Positions 1 to 7,595 of a DNA stretch of 64,000 nt are shown piece after piece. Source of the DNA: Archangium gephyra (GTDB taxonomy: Bacteria > Myxococcota > Myxococcia > Myxococcales > Myxococcaceae); contig NZ_CP011509.1 of NCBI RefSeq assembly GCF_001027285.1, positions 6,100,501 through 6,164,500 on the forward strand, written 5' to 3'. Both the position numbers and the translations under genes were made by a program. The stretch's first letter is position 1, and each line of letters starts with the position of its first letter. The notes under the pieces were generated by a model that was not told the origin of the DNA, did not search any database, and saw only the letters and a list, made by a program, of their open reading frames with translations.

Positions 1-2
1 CT

Positions 3-401
3 GCCCCTCCCGTTCCCGAGAAGAAGAAGCTGTCCGCTCTGGAGCAGGGACCGGTGGCCGAGCCCGTGCCAGACAAGGCCTTGGCACCAGTGGTTGCACC
101 CGCCGTCCAGAAGGCGCATCCGCCTGACTTGCAAGCCGCGGGTCTGGCCCTGGCGCAACGGCTGCCTGAATCCCGGATGGATGTCCGGGTGGCTGGCCTC
201 CAGGAGCAACCCGCCGCGGGCGAAGCCCCGGTCCCCCAGCGCGTCGAGCTGCCCTCCGTGCTCGATGCGGTTCAGCCAGCGGCTCCGGCCGATGCGTCCG
301 CCACGCCTCGGAATCCCGAGACGCCTCTCGCCGCGGACGCGGGACTTCCGGTCGTCCTTCCCCGGCTGCCGCTGCCGATGCTGGGCGCGCCGAAACAGTG
401 A
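3..401 (+). CDS. 3' end of an unidentified Pro/Ala-rich protein (partial)
   Basis: The reading frame is open from the left edge (first full codon at 3) to a TGA at 399-401, so this is the C-terminal ~132 residues of a gene that begins outside the window. The visible part is rich in Pro, Ala and Val, starts with a short PPVPEKKK-like basic stretch, and has no recognisable domain, membrane segment or signature motif. A GTG at 54 could serve as an internal start, but the frame stays open upstream of it. Codon use matches the neighbouring genes. It looks like a disordered tail or linker. I do not recognise the protein; the coding call rests on frame length and GC-biased codon use only. Confidence 0.5.
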   Translation, partial: APPVPEKKKLSALEQGPVAEPVPDKALAPVVAPAVQKAHPPDLQAAGLALAQRLPESRMDVRVAGLQEQPAAGEAPVPQRVELPSVLDAVQPAAPADASATPRNPETPLAADAGLPVVLPRLPLPMLGAPKQ

Positions 402-525
402 GCTTGTGAGGAATTGCCGTCTCCATCTGTGACGCATCCCACTCGTGACCCGTGAGGTGCGTCACAGTCGCGAAGGGACGCTGTCCGTATTGTTCGTTCA
501 GTCCCAACCCAGAGGATGATCCGAG

Positions 526-1470
526 ATGTCTCCTTTTCCCAGCCCCTCGAACAGGGGTTCTCATGCACGTCCTTGGCTTGCGTTGGCCGCCGTGCTCGTT
601 TCCACGGCCTCAGCCGGTCAAGCCCCCCTCCCGGCACCCGCGTTGGAGCTGGAACGGCTGCAGCTCAACCCCGGCGCCACGGACAGTCTCGTGGTCGGGG
701 CGGGTGGACTGCTGCCCCGGTGCGGACTGCGCACCGCGCTCGTCGCGCACTATGAGCAGGATCCGCTCGTCCTGAACCTGGGCGCCCAGCAGTTGGGGCG
801 CATCGTTCACTCGCGCGCCACCGCGCATCTGGTGGCCAGCTATGGAGTGAGTGATTGGCTCGAGCTTGGATTCGAGCTGCCCTACATCGTGCGGCAGAAG
901 GGGGATGGCCCGGAGCGCACGGACGTGCTGCCGCCGGTGTCCAGCGCGGTGGGCTCACCGCGCCTGCAGGGCCGGTTCGGACTGCTGCGCCAGGGCAACG
1001 GCGCCGTGATGGACCTGGCGGTGATGCTGGGGGCCTCGCTGCCCCTGGGTCCTTCCGAGGCCCTGACGTACCAGGGCTCGCGGGGCCTGGCCCTGCACGG
1101 GCGGGTGGGCCTGGGGCGAGCCCTCGGCTTCGTGCACCTCGGCCTGGAGGCCGGCATCAGCGCCCGGGAGCCGGTGGAGCTCAGCCCCACGGCCGTGGGG
1201 GGCTCCATCGTCTTCGGCAGTCTCCTGGAGGGAGGCGTCGCCGTCTCCACGCGGGGTGAGGGCCTGCGCGGCGAGCTGAGCCTGCGGGGAGCGATTCCCC
1301 TGACGCGTGCGCCCGCCGCCACCGAGCTGCTCGCGGGGGCCCGCCTGCCCTTGTTCGGCAAGCGCTTCGAAGTGTTCGCCCTGGCGGGGCCCGGCTTCGG
1401 GCGCCTGCCTGGTACTCCCTCGTTCCGGGTCCTGTCGGGTCTTGCCTGGACGCCGCCTTCGGACCGCTGA
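526..1470 (+). CDS. secreted outer-membrane beta-barrel protein (TraB-barrel-like, no OmpA domain)
   Basis: The 314-residue product has a signal peptide (hydrophobic LALAAVLVSTASA about residues 18-31) followed by alternating amphipathic segments rich in Gly and Leu, with aromatic residues at strand ends (LELGFELPY, GRVGLGRALGFVHLGLEAG), as expected for an outer-membrane barrel. It resembles the barrel half of the OmpA-type protein encoded at 3914-5761 but stops before any calcium-binding repeats or OmpA domain. It is the first gene of an apparent co-directional cluster; the lectin-repeat gene follows after 27 bases. The ATG at 526 gives a complete signal peptide. Inference: a porin-like partner or anchor for the surface lectin. 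No enzyme motif is visible. Confidence 0.7.
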   Translation: MSPFPSPSNRGSHARPWLALAAVLVSTASAGQAPLPAPALELERLQLNPGATDSLVVGAGGLLPRCGLRTALVAHYEQDPLVLNLGAQQLGRIVHSRATAHLVASYGVSDWLELGFELPYIVRQKGDGPERTDVLPPVSSAVGSPRLQGRFGLLRQGNGAVMDLAVMLGASLPLGPSEALTYQGSRGLALHGRVGLGRALGFVHLGLEAGISAREPVELSPTAVGGSIVFGSLLEGGVAVSTRGEGLRGELSLRGAIPLTRAPAATELLAGARLPLFGKRFEVFALAGPGFGRLPGTPSFRVLSGLAWTPPSDR

Positions 1471-1497
1471 AGACCTCTCCAAGGAAAGCTCATCCCC

Positions 1498-3813
1498 ATG
1501 CGTCCTCCGTCTTGTTCGCGTCTGTTCGTCCTGGCCGCCCTCGCCGCCGTGCTGTTGAGCGCGGCTCGCGCCGAGGCCACCAACAGCTGTTATTTCGGTG
1601 GCTCCCTGCTGCCCGACTACACCCTCAATGGCTCGGCCAGCATGAATGGCGAGTCCATCCTCGTCACCCCCAACAGCGGCAACCTGAACTCCTCGGTCTT
1701 CTTCAATCCGCAGTTCTCGACGAGCGGCGATCTGCACATCAAGCTCGAGTTGCAGATCCTCACCGACTCGACCAGGAAAGGGGCGGATGGTGTGGCCTTC
1801 GTCATGCATAGCGATAAGCGGGGCCCCAAGGCCATTGGCGTTCCGGGCTATTGCATGGGCTACGCCTATCACGCGTCCGTGGAGGATGGCATCTTCCCCT
1901 CGGTGGTGGTGGAGCTCGATACCTACAGGAATGCCGAATTCAACGACCCGAGCGACAACCACCTCGCCATCACCCGAGGGGCCAGATCCCGCCACAATGA
2001 TCCTGTCAACAGCGAGCTCCCGCTGCCCAAGGATCTCACCCCCCTGGGCCTCAACCTCAAGAGCGGCAAGAGCATCTATCTCTGGGTGGATTACATCGCC
2101 GCCAAGACGCAGCTGGATGTCTATCTGAGCGAGACGGATTCACGGCCGTCGAGCCCGCTGCTCACCACCAACAAGCTCAACCTCGCCACGGAGCTTGGCC
2201 CCAGATTCTGGATGGGGTTCACCAGCTCGACCGGGTCGGATTGGTCGGCGCACAAGGTAATCAAGTTCTACGCCACCGACACCTATGGCCGGCCCGAGGA
2301 GGCTTGCTGCACGAGAGATAGCGATTGCACCACTTCGCCTTTTGGCCAGGTGTGTGACACCGTGAAGCACACCTGTGGCGAGTGCATGCTCGAGAACACC
2401 TCCCAGTGCGCGGTCTCGTCCAGCAGGTGCTCGATCAGTGGAGAGAACAACCGGTGTGTCCCCTCGTGCGATGGCAACTTCGGGGGCGGTACTCCACAGG
2501 CCTGCGGTACGGCGGCCTACCCGGTGTGTGTGGCCTCGGGACCCATTGCTGGCTCCTGCTCGAGTTGCAACGGAGACAACGGGACGGGGGCCGCGTTCTC
2601 CTGCGGTACCGAGACGCCGTACTGCTCCACCAAGGGGTATTGTGGCTACTGCACCACCAACGCGGACTGCACGGTGGCTGGAGTCGCGCACAAGGGTCCT
2701 TTCTGCAATCGCACGAAAGGCACCTGCGGTACGACCTGCAACGAAGACAGTGATTGCGGCAGCAGTGCGTGGTGCGACACGGCCAGCGCTTGCGTGCCGA
2801 AGAAGCCCAACGGAGAACTGGTGCCTGGTGGCACGTGCTCGAAGTCGCAGGCCTCGCGCACGTGCCTCTCCGGTGAATGCGAGACGGCGGACAACCGCTG
2901 CGGCCTGGTGAATGGGGCGGCGCTGCCCACGGGGGCAGAGGCGTGGCGGGTGTGCCGCTCCGGTGTGGCCGATGCCGACGGGAAGTGCGGCCTGGTGAAT
3001 GAGACGGCGATGCCCACCGGCGCGGATGCGGCGCAGGTGTGCCGCTCCGGTGTGGCCGAGGCCGACGGGAAGTGCGGCCTGGTGAATGGGACGGCGCTGC
3101 CCGCGGGTGCCGGGGCGGGGCGGGTGTGCCGCTCCGGGATGGCCGATGCCGATGGAAAGTGCGGCCTGGTGAATGGGACGGTGTTGCCCGCTGGCACGGA
3201 GGCGAGGTGGGCCTGCCGCGCCACGGTGGCGGATGCGGATGAGAAGTGCGGCCTGGTGAATGGGACGGCGCTGCCCGCTGGCGCGGACGCGGAGCAGGTG
3301 TGCCGCGCCACGGTGGCGGATGCGGATGAGAAGTGCGGCCTGGTGAATGGGACGGTGTTGCCCGCTGGCACGGAGGCGGAGCAGGTGTGCCGCTCCATGC
3401 TGGCGGATGCGGATGAGAAGTGCGGCCTGGTGAATGGGACGGCGTTGCCCGCTGGCGTGGACGCGGAGCAGGTGTGCCGCGCCACGGTGGCGGACGACGA
3501 CGGGAAGTGCGGCTTGGTGAATGGGACGGCGCTGCCCGCTGGCACGGAGGCGGAGCAGGTGTGCCGCTCCATGGTGGCGGATGCCGACGGGAAGTGCGGC
3601 CTCGCTGATGGGTCCACCGTGTCGGCGGGCGCTGAGCCAGCGGACGTGTGCCGCTCGGGCAGGTCCACACGCCAACTCTGTGGCGGACCTGGCTCGGTGG
3701 GCCGGATCGAGGGCTTCGGAATGGGTTGCACCACCATACCGGTGACCTCGTTCAGCTGGCTGCTGGTGGCCAGTCTGGCCACCCTCCGCGGCAGCCGGCG
3801 CAGGAAGCCGTAG
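1498..3813 (+). CDS. L-type lectin / Cys-rich tandem-repeat surface protein with MYXO-CTERM tail (TraA-like architecture)
   Basis: The 771-residue product has a signal peptide (1-25) and then an L-type lectin domain (about 27-265). Residues E139, D141, Y143, N145, D150 and H155 show the same spacing as the Mn/Ca-binding set of concanavalin A (8, 10, 12, 14, 19, 24). A disulphide-rich region (about 266-465) follows. From residue 468 there are eight 29-residue repeats beginning CGLVNG and a degenerate ninth. The tail has Cys744, a hydrophobic segment and a terminal RGSRRRKP, the tripartite layout of MYXO-CTERM surface sorting. TraA, the outer-membrane-exchange receptor, has the same order (variable lectin-like domain, Cys-rich repeats, MYXO-CTERM), but its recognition domain is PA14-like. 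The gene downstream encodes a TraB-like protein. Likely role: carbohydrate- or partner-binding adhesin at the cell surface. Confidence 0.85.
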   Translation: MRPPSCSRLFVLAALAAVLLSAARAEATNSCYFGGSLLPDYTLNGSASMNGESILVTPNSGNLNSSVFFNPQFSTSGDLHIKLELQILTDSTRKGADGVAFVMHSDKRGPKAIGVPGYCMGYAYHASVEDGIFPSVVVELDTYRNAEFNDPSDNHLAITRGARSRHNDPVNSELPLPKDLTPLGLNLKSGKSIYLWVDYIAAKTQLDVYLSETDSRPSSPLLTTNKLNLATELGPRFWMGFTSSTGSDWSAHKVIKFYATDTYGRPEEACCTRDSDCTTSPFGQVCDTVKHTCGECMLENTSQCAVSSSRCSISGENNRCVPSCDGNFGGGTPQACGTAAYPVCVASGPIAGSCSSCNGDNGTGAAFSCGTETPYCSTKGYCGYCTTNADCTVAGVAHKGPFCNRTKGTCGTTCNEDSDCGSSAWCDTASACVPKKPNGELVPGGTCSKSQASRTCLSGECETADNRCGLVNGAALPTGAEAWRVCRSGVADADGKCGLVNETAMPTGADAAQVCRSGVAEADGKCGLVNGTALPAGAGAGRVCRSGMADADGKCGLVNGTVLPAGTEARWACRATVADADEKCGLVNGTALPAGADAEQVCRATVADADEKCGLVNGTVLPAGTEAEQVCRSMLADADEKCGLVNGTALPAGVDAEQVCRATVADDDGKCGLVNGTALPAGTEAEQVCRSMVADADGKCGLADGSTVSAGAEPADVCRSGRSTRQLCGGPGSVGRIEGFGMGCTTIPVTSFSWLLVASLATLRGSRRRKP
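2899..3678 (+). repeat. tandem 87-bp coding repeats (8 full copies plus a degenerate ninth)
   Basis: Each unit starts with TGCGGCCTGGTGAATG or a close variant and encodes 29 residues: CGLVNG, an Ala/Gly-rich stretch, then VCR and ADADGK/ADADEK. Full units start at 2899 and recur every 87 bp to 3594. A degenerate ninth starting at 3595 leads into the C-terminal region. Each unit holds two cysteines. High nucleotide identity between copies points to recent expansion or homogenisation. Confidence 0.95.
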
Positions 3814-3913
3814 CTCCCATCTTCCACCCTGGCGGGGCGGAGACACCGGTCCTCTTCCGTGTCCCGTCCTGTCTGGGTTCACCAGCCGGGTTGTATCTCC
3901 GAGGTAGCAGGCC

Positions 3914-5761
3914 ATGCATCGCATTGTCTTCGCAATCGTTCTCCTGAGCGGATGGGCCATGGCCGCGGAGCTGCCGGCTGGTTCGAGCCAGGGTCTTCCG
4001 TTCTACCGGTATGAGCCAACGCCGGCGGGTGAGTCGTCCATCATGGTGGACGTGCCGCGCTTCGGAACCAATGTCTTCTCCGTCGGGTTCAATCTGAACT
4101 ATTCCCACAGACCGCTGGTGCTGGGCGTGGAGAACGACGCGGGCGAATTCCAGACACTCCGCGTCTTGATCGAGCACCAGCTGGTGGGTCACGTCGACCT
4201 GGCGGCCCGGTTCTGTGATTGCACGACGTTCTCGCTCTCCCTGCCCGTTGCCTGGATGGAGCAGGGAAAGGCGAGGCGCACACGGGAGGCTCGATTCTCG
4301 GTCTTGAATGCCGCGGCTTCTGCGCTGGAGCCGCTCTCCGGCGATTTCTCCCTCCCCGGCGTGGAGGCGGGTGACCCGCGTCTGGGATGGATGCTGCGCT
4401 TGTATGGCTGGCCGAGCGAGAGTCCGTTCTCCGTCAGCATGGGCGGCTACCTGTGGGTGCCGCTCCGCGGGCTTCTCTCACGCACGGACGCGAGCGCCCG
4501 GGGCTTTCGCGCGATGCCCCGGCTGGTGTTCGCGGGCTATCGTCACCACATCCAATGGTCGCTCGCGGGCGCCTTTCTCTTCCGCCCGGAAGCGAGCCAG
4601 TCCTCCCTTCCCGCGCTCGACGGCAGCGTCGAGGGCTCGGAGCTGCAAGCCGGTACGCATGTCAGCTATACCGACAAGGAGCGCGGTTTCTCGGTGGGTC
4701 CGGAGGTGCAGCTCTCGACCGTGCTCATCCCGCGCGATTACGCCTTCAAACCCTTCTACACGAGCCTGGATGTGCTGCTCGGGCTCCACGTCAGGCTCTC
4801 TCCGGTGCTGCAGGCGCAGCTGGCCGCCGGAGCGGGACTGCTGCGGCGCGCTGGCTCGCCGGACTTCCGCTTCCTCTTGCGCGTGTCCTACAACCCGGAG
4901 TGGAAGCGCGCGGACCGGGAAGCCCCTCATGGAGCGCCCGGTGAAGTCCCGCCCGGTGGCGTGGACCGCGATGCCGACGGCGTGCTGGACCTGGAAGATG
5001 CCTGTCCCGATACGCCCGTGGGCCGCGCGCCCGAGCCGTCGCGCCCGGGGTGCCCCGCCAGCGCCCCCGCGCGGACCTTGACTGCTCCTCCGCTCTCCCT
5101 GGCGCTCTGTGGGGAGATGCCGCCCCGGTCCGGGTCTCCGGGGTCGCTGGTCCTGGGCTGCCCCGCGGGCGATCGGGACGAGGACACCGTCTTCGACTCG
5201 GTGGATGAGTGCCCGGATTCGCCACGGGGAGAGCATCCCGATCCAGTGCGTCCGGGCTGTCCCGCCAGCGATCGTGACCAGGACACCGTGCCTGATGCCG
5301 AGGATGCGTGTCCCGAGCAGCCCGGTGCTCCCGCGCTGGAGCGCGACAGGAGTGGTTGCCCCGGGTTGGTGGAAGTGAAGGGAGACAGGCTGCTCATCCG
5401 GAGGCCCATCGTCTTCGCCTCCAATACCGATACGGTCCTGTCCGAGAGCTTCCCCGTGCTGCGGGCCCTGGCCGAGGCCCTCCAGGCAAGCCCGTGGATC
5501 AAGAAGGTCCGCATCGAGGGGCACACCGACAATCAAGGAACGGTGACGGCCAACAGGACGCTGTCCGTGCGGCGCGCCCGGAGCGTGCTGCTCTGGTTGC
5601 AGACGCATGGGGTGGAACCCGCGCGCCTGGAGTCGGCGGGTTACGGCCACGGCCGCCCGGTCACCGGCAATGACACGGATCAGGGCCGTGCCGCCAACCG
5701 GCGCGTCGATATCGTGATCATCGATCCGCCCCCGGCGCCCTCGAGCGGAGAGCGTCCGTGA
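3914..5761 (+). CDS. outer-membrane beta-barrel protein with TSP3 repeats and OmpA domain (TraB-like)
   Basis: The 615-residue product has a signal peptide (MHRIVFAIVLLSGWAMA) and a barrel-like region to about residue 335. Three or four thrombospondin type-3/calcium-binding motifs follow (DRDADGVLDLEDACPDTP, DRDEDTVFDSVDECPDSP, DRDQDTVPDAEDACP) at about 350-470. The C-terminus is an OmpA/MotB peptidoglycan-binding domain (about 490-605) with the signatures RIEGHTDNQG, SVRRARSV and AANRRVDIVI. TraB, partner of TraA, is likewise a signal peptide, barrel and OmpA protein. The gene lies 100 bases after the lectin gene; GAGG at about 3900-3903 precedes the ATG. Inferred role: anchors the lectin complex to the wall or spans the outer membrane. 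Confidence 0.85.
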   Translation: MHRIVFAIVLLSGWAMAAELPAGSSQGLPFYRYEPTPAGESSIMVDVPRFGTNVFSVGFNLNYSHRPLVLGVENDAGEFQTLRVLIEHQLVGHVDLAARFCDCTTFSLSLPVAWMEQGKARRTREARFSVLNAAASALEPLSGDFSLPGVEAGDPRLGWMLRLYGWPSESPFSVSMGGYLWVPLRGLLSRTDASARGFRAMPRLVFAGYRHHIQWSLAGAFLFRPEASQSSLPALDGSVEGSELQAGTHVSYTDKERGFSVGPEVQLSTVLIPRDYAFKPFYTSLDVLLGLHVRLSPVLQAQLAAGAGLLRRAGSPDFRFLLRVSYNPEWKRADREAPHGAPGEVPPGGVDRDADGVLDLEDACPDTPVGRAPEPSRPGCPASAPARTLTAPPLSLALCGEMPPRSGSPGSLVLGCPAGDRDEDTVFDSVDECPDSPRGEHPDPVRPGCPASDRDQDTVPDAEDACPEQPGAPALERDRSGCPGLVEVKGDRLLIRRPIVFASNTDTVLSESFPVLRALAEALQASPWIKKVRIEGHTDNQGTVTANRTLSVRRARSVLLWLQTHGVEPARLESAGYGHGRPVTGNDTDQGRAANRRVDIVIIDPPPAPSSGERP

Positions 5762-5787
5762 TGCCTCATCGACGAAGAGGAGAGCGC

Positions 5788-6414
5788 ATGCAACGTACAG
5801 GGTTCCGGCACTGGAGGATGGGTGGGGTCGCCATGGTTCTGGCGATGGCGCCCCTGTCTCCCGATGACGCGGGAGACGCGGGAGGCTCCCATCACGATGT
5901 CCAGGTCTCCCTGGACGTGGGGCCCCGCGAGGAACCCGATTATCTCACCGTGCCGGTGTATGCGACCGTCACCAACCTGGGGCCGGACACCGCGGAGAAC
6001 GTGAGGGTGACCCTCGAGCTGCCCGCATATCTGTCTGGACGTGTCTCCAATGGAGACGTCTCCTGCGGACCCCCGGGCAGCACCATCGAGTGCGTACTCC
6101 CCGGGCTCGCTGCCGCGGAGACCGCGGTGGTCGAGGTGGAGCTGACCTTGCCCCCGTCTCCGCTCGAGCCGTTTCCCATCCGTGCCAGCGCGTGGGGAGA
6201 TGGGGTCGAGCTCGTGCCCGGCAACAACCAGACAGCGCTCAGGACGAGTGGCGGCCGGCTGCGCCTGAGCAGCGGAGGGTGCTCCATCGCGGCGGGGCAG
6301 GGGGCCTCCCTGGGCTTGCTGGGCTTGCTGCTCCTGCTGCTGCGCTCATGGAGGACTCCTCCACGTCAACGGCGGGCGCGGAACTCGAGGATGGCCTCGA
6401 CGGCGCGGCGGTAG
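5788..6414 (+). CDS. DUF11-type surface protein with MYXO-CTERM-like tail
   Basis: I chose the ATG at 5788 because AGGAGAG lies 4-10 bases upstream; in-frame starts at 5758 and 5761 overlap the preceding stop and would add ten residues. The ~208-residue product has a signal peptide, one Ig-like DUF11 domain (YATVTNLGPDTAENVRVTLE, typical of the family, through about residue 145), then SSGGCS (Cys165), a Leu-rich membrane segment and an Arg-rich tail, i.e. a MYXO-CTERM layout. It is the last gene of the lectin/barrel cluster. Its 3' end runs 49 bases into the 3' end of the convergent glycosyltransferase gene, so the tail after the Arg cluster is longer than usual. Likely a small cell-surface structural partner. 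Confidence 0.72.
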   Translation: MQRTGFRHWRMGGVAMVLAMAPLSPDDAGDAGGSHHDVQVSLDVGPREEPDYLTVPVYATVTNLGPDTAENVRVTLELPAYLSGRVSNGDVSCGPPGSTIECVLPGLAAAETAVVEVELTLPPSPLEPFPIRASAWGDGVELVPGNNQTALRTSGGRLRLSSGGCSIAAGQGASLGLLGLLLLLLRSWRTPPRQRRARNSRMASTARR

Positions 6415-7535
6415 CCCCCGGAAGCGCGGACCTCCTGCTGCATCGTCCCCACCTTCTCCCGGAACGCTGGCTCGCTCGAGACCCGGTCCACCGCCTGACG
6501 GAGCTGCTCCACCGTGACGGTCTCCTTCTCCAGGGCCAGTCCCAAGCCCAGCTCGGCGACCCGCTGGGCATTCAGGGGCTGCTCGGCCATCTGCGGGATC
6601 ACCACCACCGGCACGCCGTAGTGGAACGCCTCCATCAAGCTGTTGGCGCCGCCGTGGGTGACGAAGACCGAGGTGCGCTCCAGGACCTCCAGCTGTGGGA
6701 CCGAGGGGCGCACGAGGAAGTTGTCCGGGATGGGCCCCAGCTGCGCCGCGTTCACCGCGTGCCCCGTGGCGAGCACCACGCGCCAGCGCGTCCCGCCGAA
6801 GGCTGTGAAGCACATCCGGTAGAAGTCCGGCCAGTTGTTGAAGACCGTCCCCAGCGAGATGTAGAGCGCCGGGCCTCCCTCGAGGTGCGAGAAGGGGAAG
6901 TCCCCGGTGTCTCCTCGCGGCTGGATGGAGGGGCCCACGAAGACGAAGCGCTCATCGAAGGTGTCGCCCTGGGGCTGGAACGCACGCGGCACGCAGACCA
7001 GGTTCAGCGGCTCCGCGTGGCTCATCATGCGCGGAAGGTCGAGCGGCGGCAGGCCATGCTCCTGCATCAGCGCCGCCAGCTCCTTGCCCGCCTGCTCGAA
7101 CACTCCCGGGAACAGCGCCGCCCGGTTGCGCATGAAGGCCGCGAAGGGGCCCGACGGGCTGCCGTTGTTGGCCACGGTGGGGCGGAAGGAGATGGCGGGA
7201 ATCCCCAGGAGCTGGGCGGCCATCCGGCCCCAGAGGCACATGGGATCATAGACCGCGTAATCGGGACGCTCGGCGCGCACGGCCTCCAATAGCTGGGGGA
7301 GCACGTGGCGGCTCTCGCCCGCCATGCGGGCCGGGAGGAAGCCCACCCCGCCCGGCTTCTCCAGCGTGCTGTCGTAGCCGTGGAACCGCGCGCCCGACCG
7401 CTCGACCTGGGGCCGGAATGCCTCGGTGAGGAAGTACGAGATGTCCTCGCCTCGATTCACCAGCTCCCGCACCACGGGCAGCGTTGCGTTGACGTGCCCA
7501 TGCAGGGGGACGTTGAAGAAGACTCCTCTGGCCAT
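6366..7535 (-). CDS. MGT-family (GT1) UDP-sugar glycosyltransferase
   Basis: The 389-residue product starts MARGVFFNVPLHGHVNATLP, the N-terminal glycine/histidine signature of macrolide-type glycosyltransferases. Its C-terminal half has the nucleotide-sugar binding region FVTHGGANSLMEAFHYGVPV followed by PQMAEQPLNAQRV, matching the GT1 PSPG-like motif (HGG, E and Q positions). These cytosolic GT-B enzymes transfer a sugar from a UDP-sugar to a small hydrophobic acceptor. Length is normal for the family. The acceptor cannot be predicted; no polyketide or terpene genes adjoin it. It is convergent with the lectin cluster and overlaps its last gene by 49 bases. It stands alone as a transcription unit and is divergent from the beta-helix gene at 7596. 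Confidence 0.88.
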   Translation of the reverse strand: MARGVFFNVPLHGHVNATLPVVRELVNRGEDISYFLTEAFRPQVERSGARFHGYDSTLEKPGGVGFLPARMAGESRHVLPQLLEAVRAERPDYAVYDPMCLWGRMAAQLLGIPAISFRPTVANNGSPSGPFAAFMRNRAALFPGVFEQAGKELAALMQEHGLPPLDLPRMMSHAEPLNLVCVPRAFQPQGDTFDERFVFVGPSIQPRGDTGDFPFSHLEGGPALYISLGTVFNNWPDFYRMCFTAFGGTRWRVVLATGHAVNAAQLGPIPDNFLVRPSVPQLEVLERTSVFVTHGGANSLMEAFHYGVPVVVIPQMAEQPLNAQRVAELGLGLALEKETVTVEQLRQAVDRVSSEPAFREKVGTMQQEVRASGGYRRAVEAILEFRARR

Positions 7536-7595
7536 GCGTGACCGTATCAGATTTTCTCGATACTCCCATGCGCGGTCCTGCTAGAAGCCCTCCTC

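Noticed and set aside
2899-3678. CRISPR-like array of regular repeats
   Set aside because: Repeats are 87 bp, contiguous, lack spacers and keep one coding frame.
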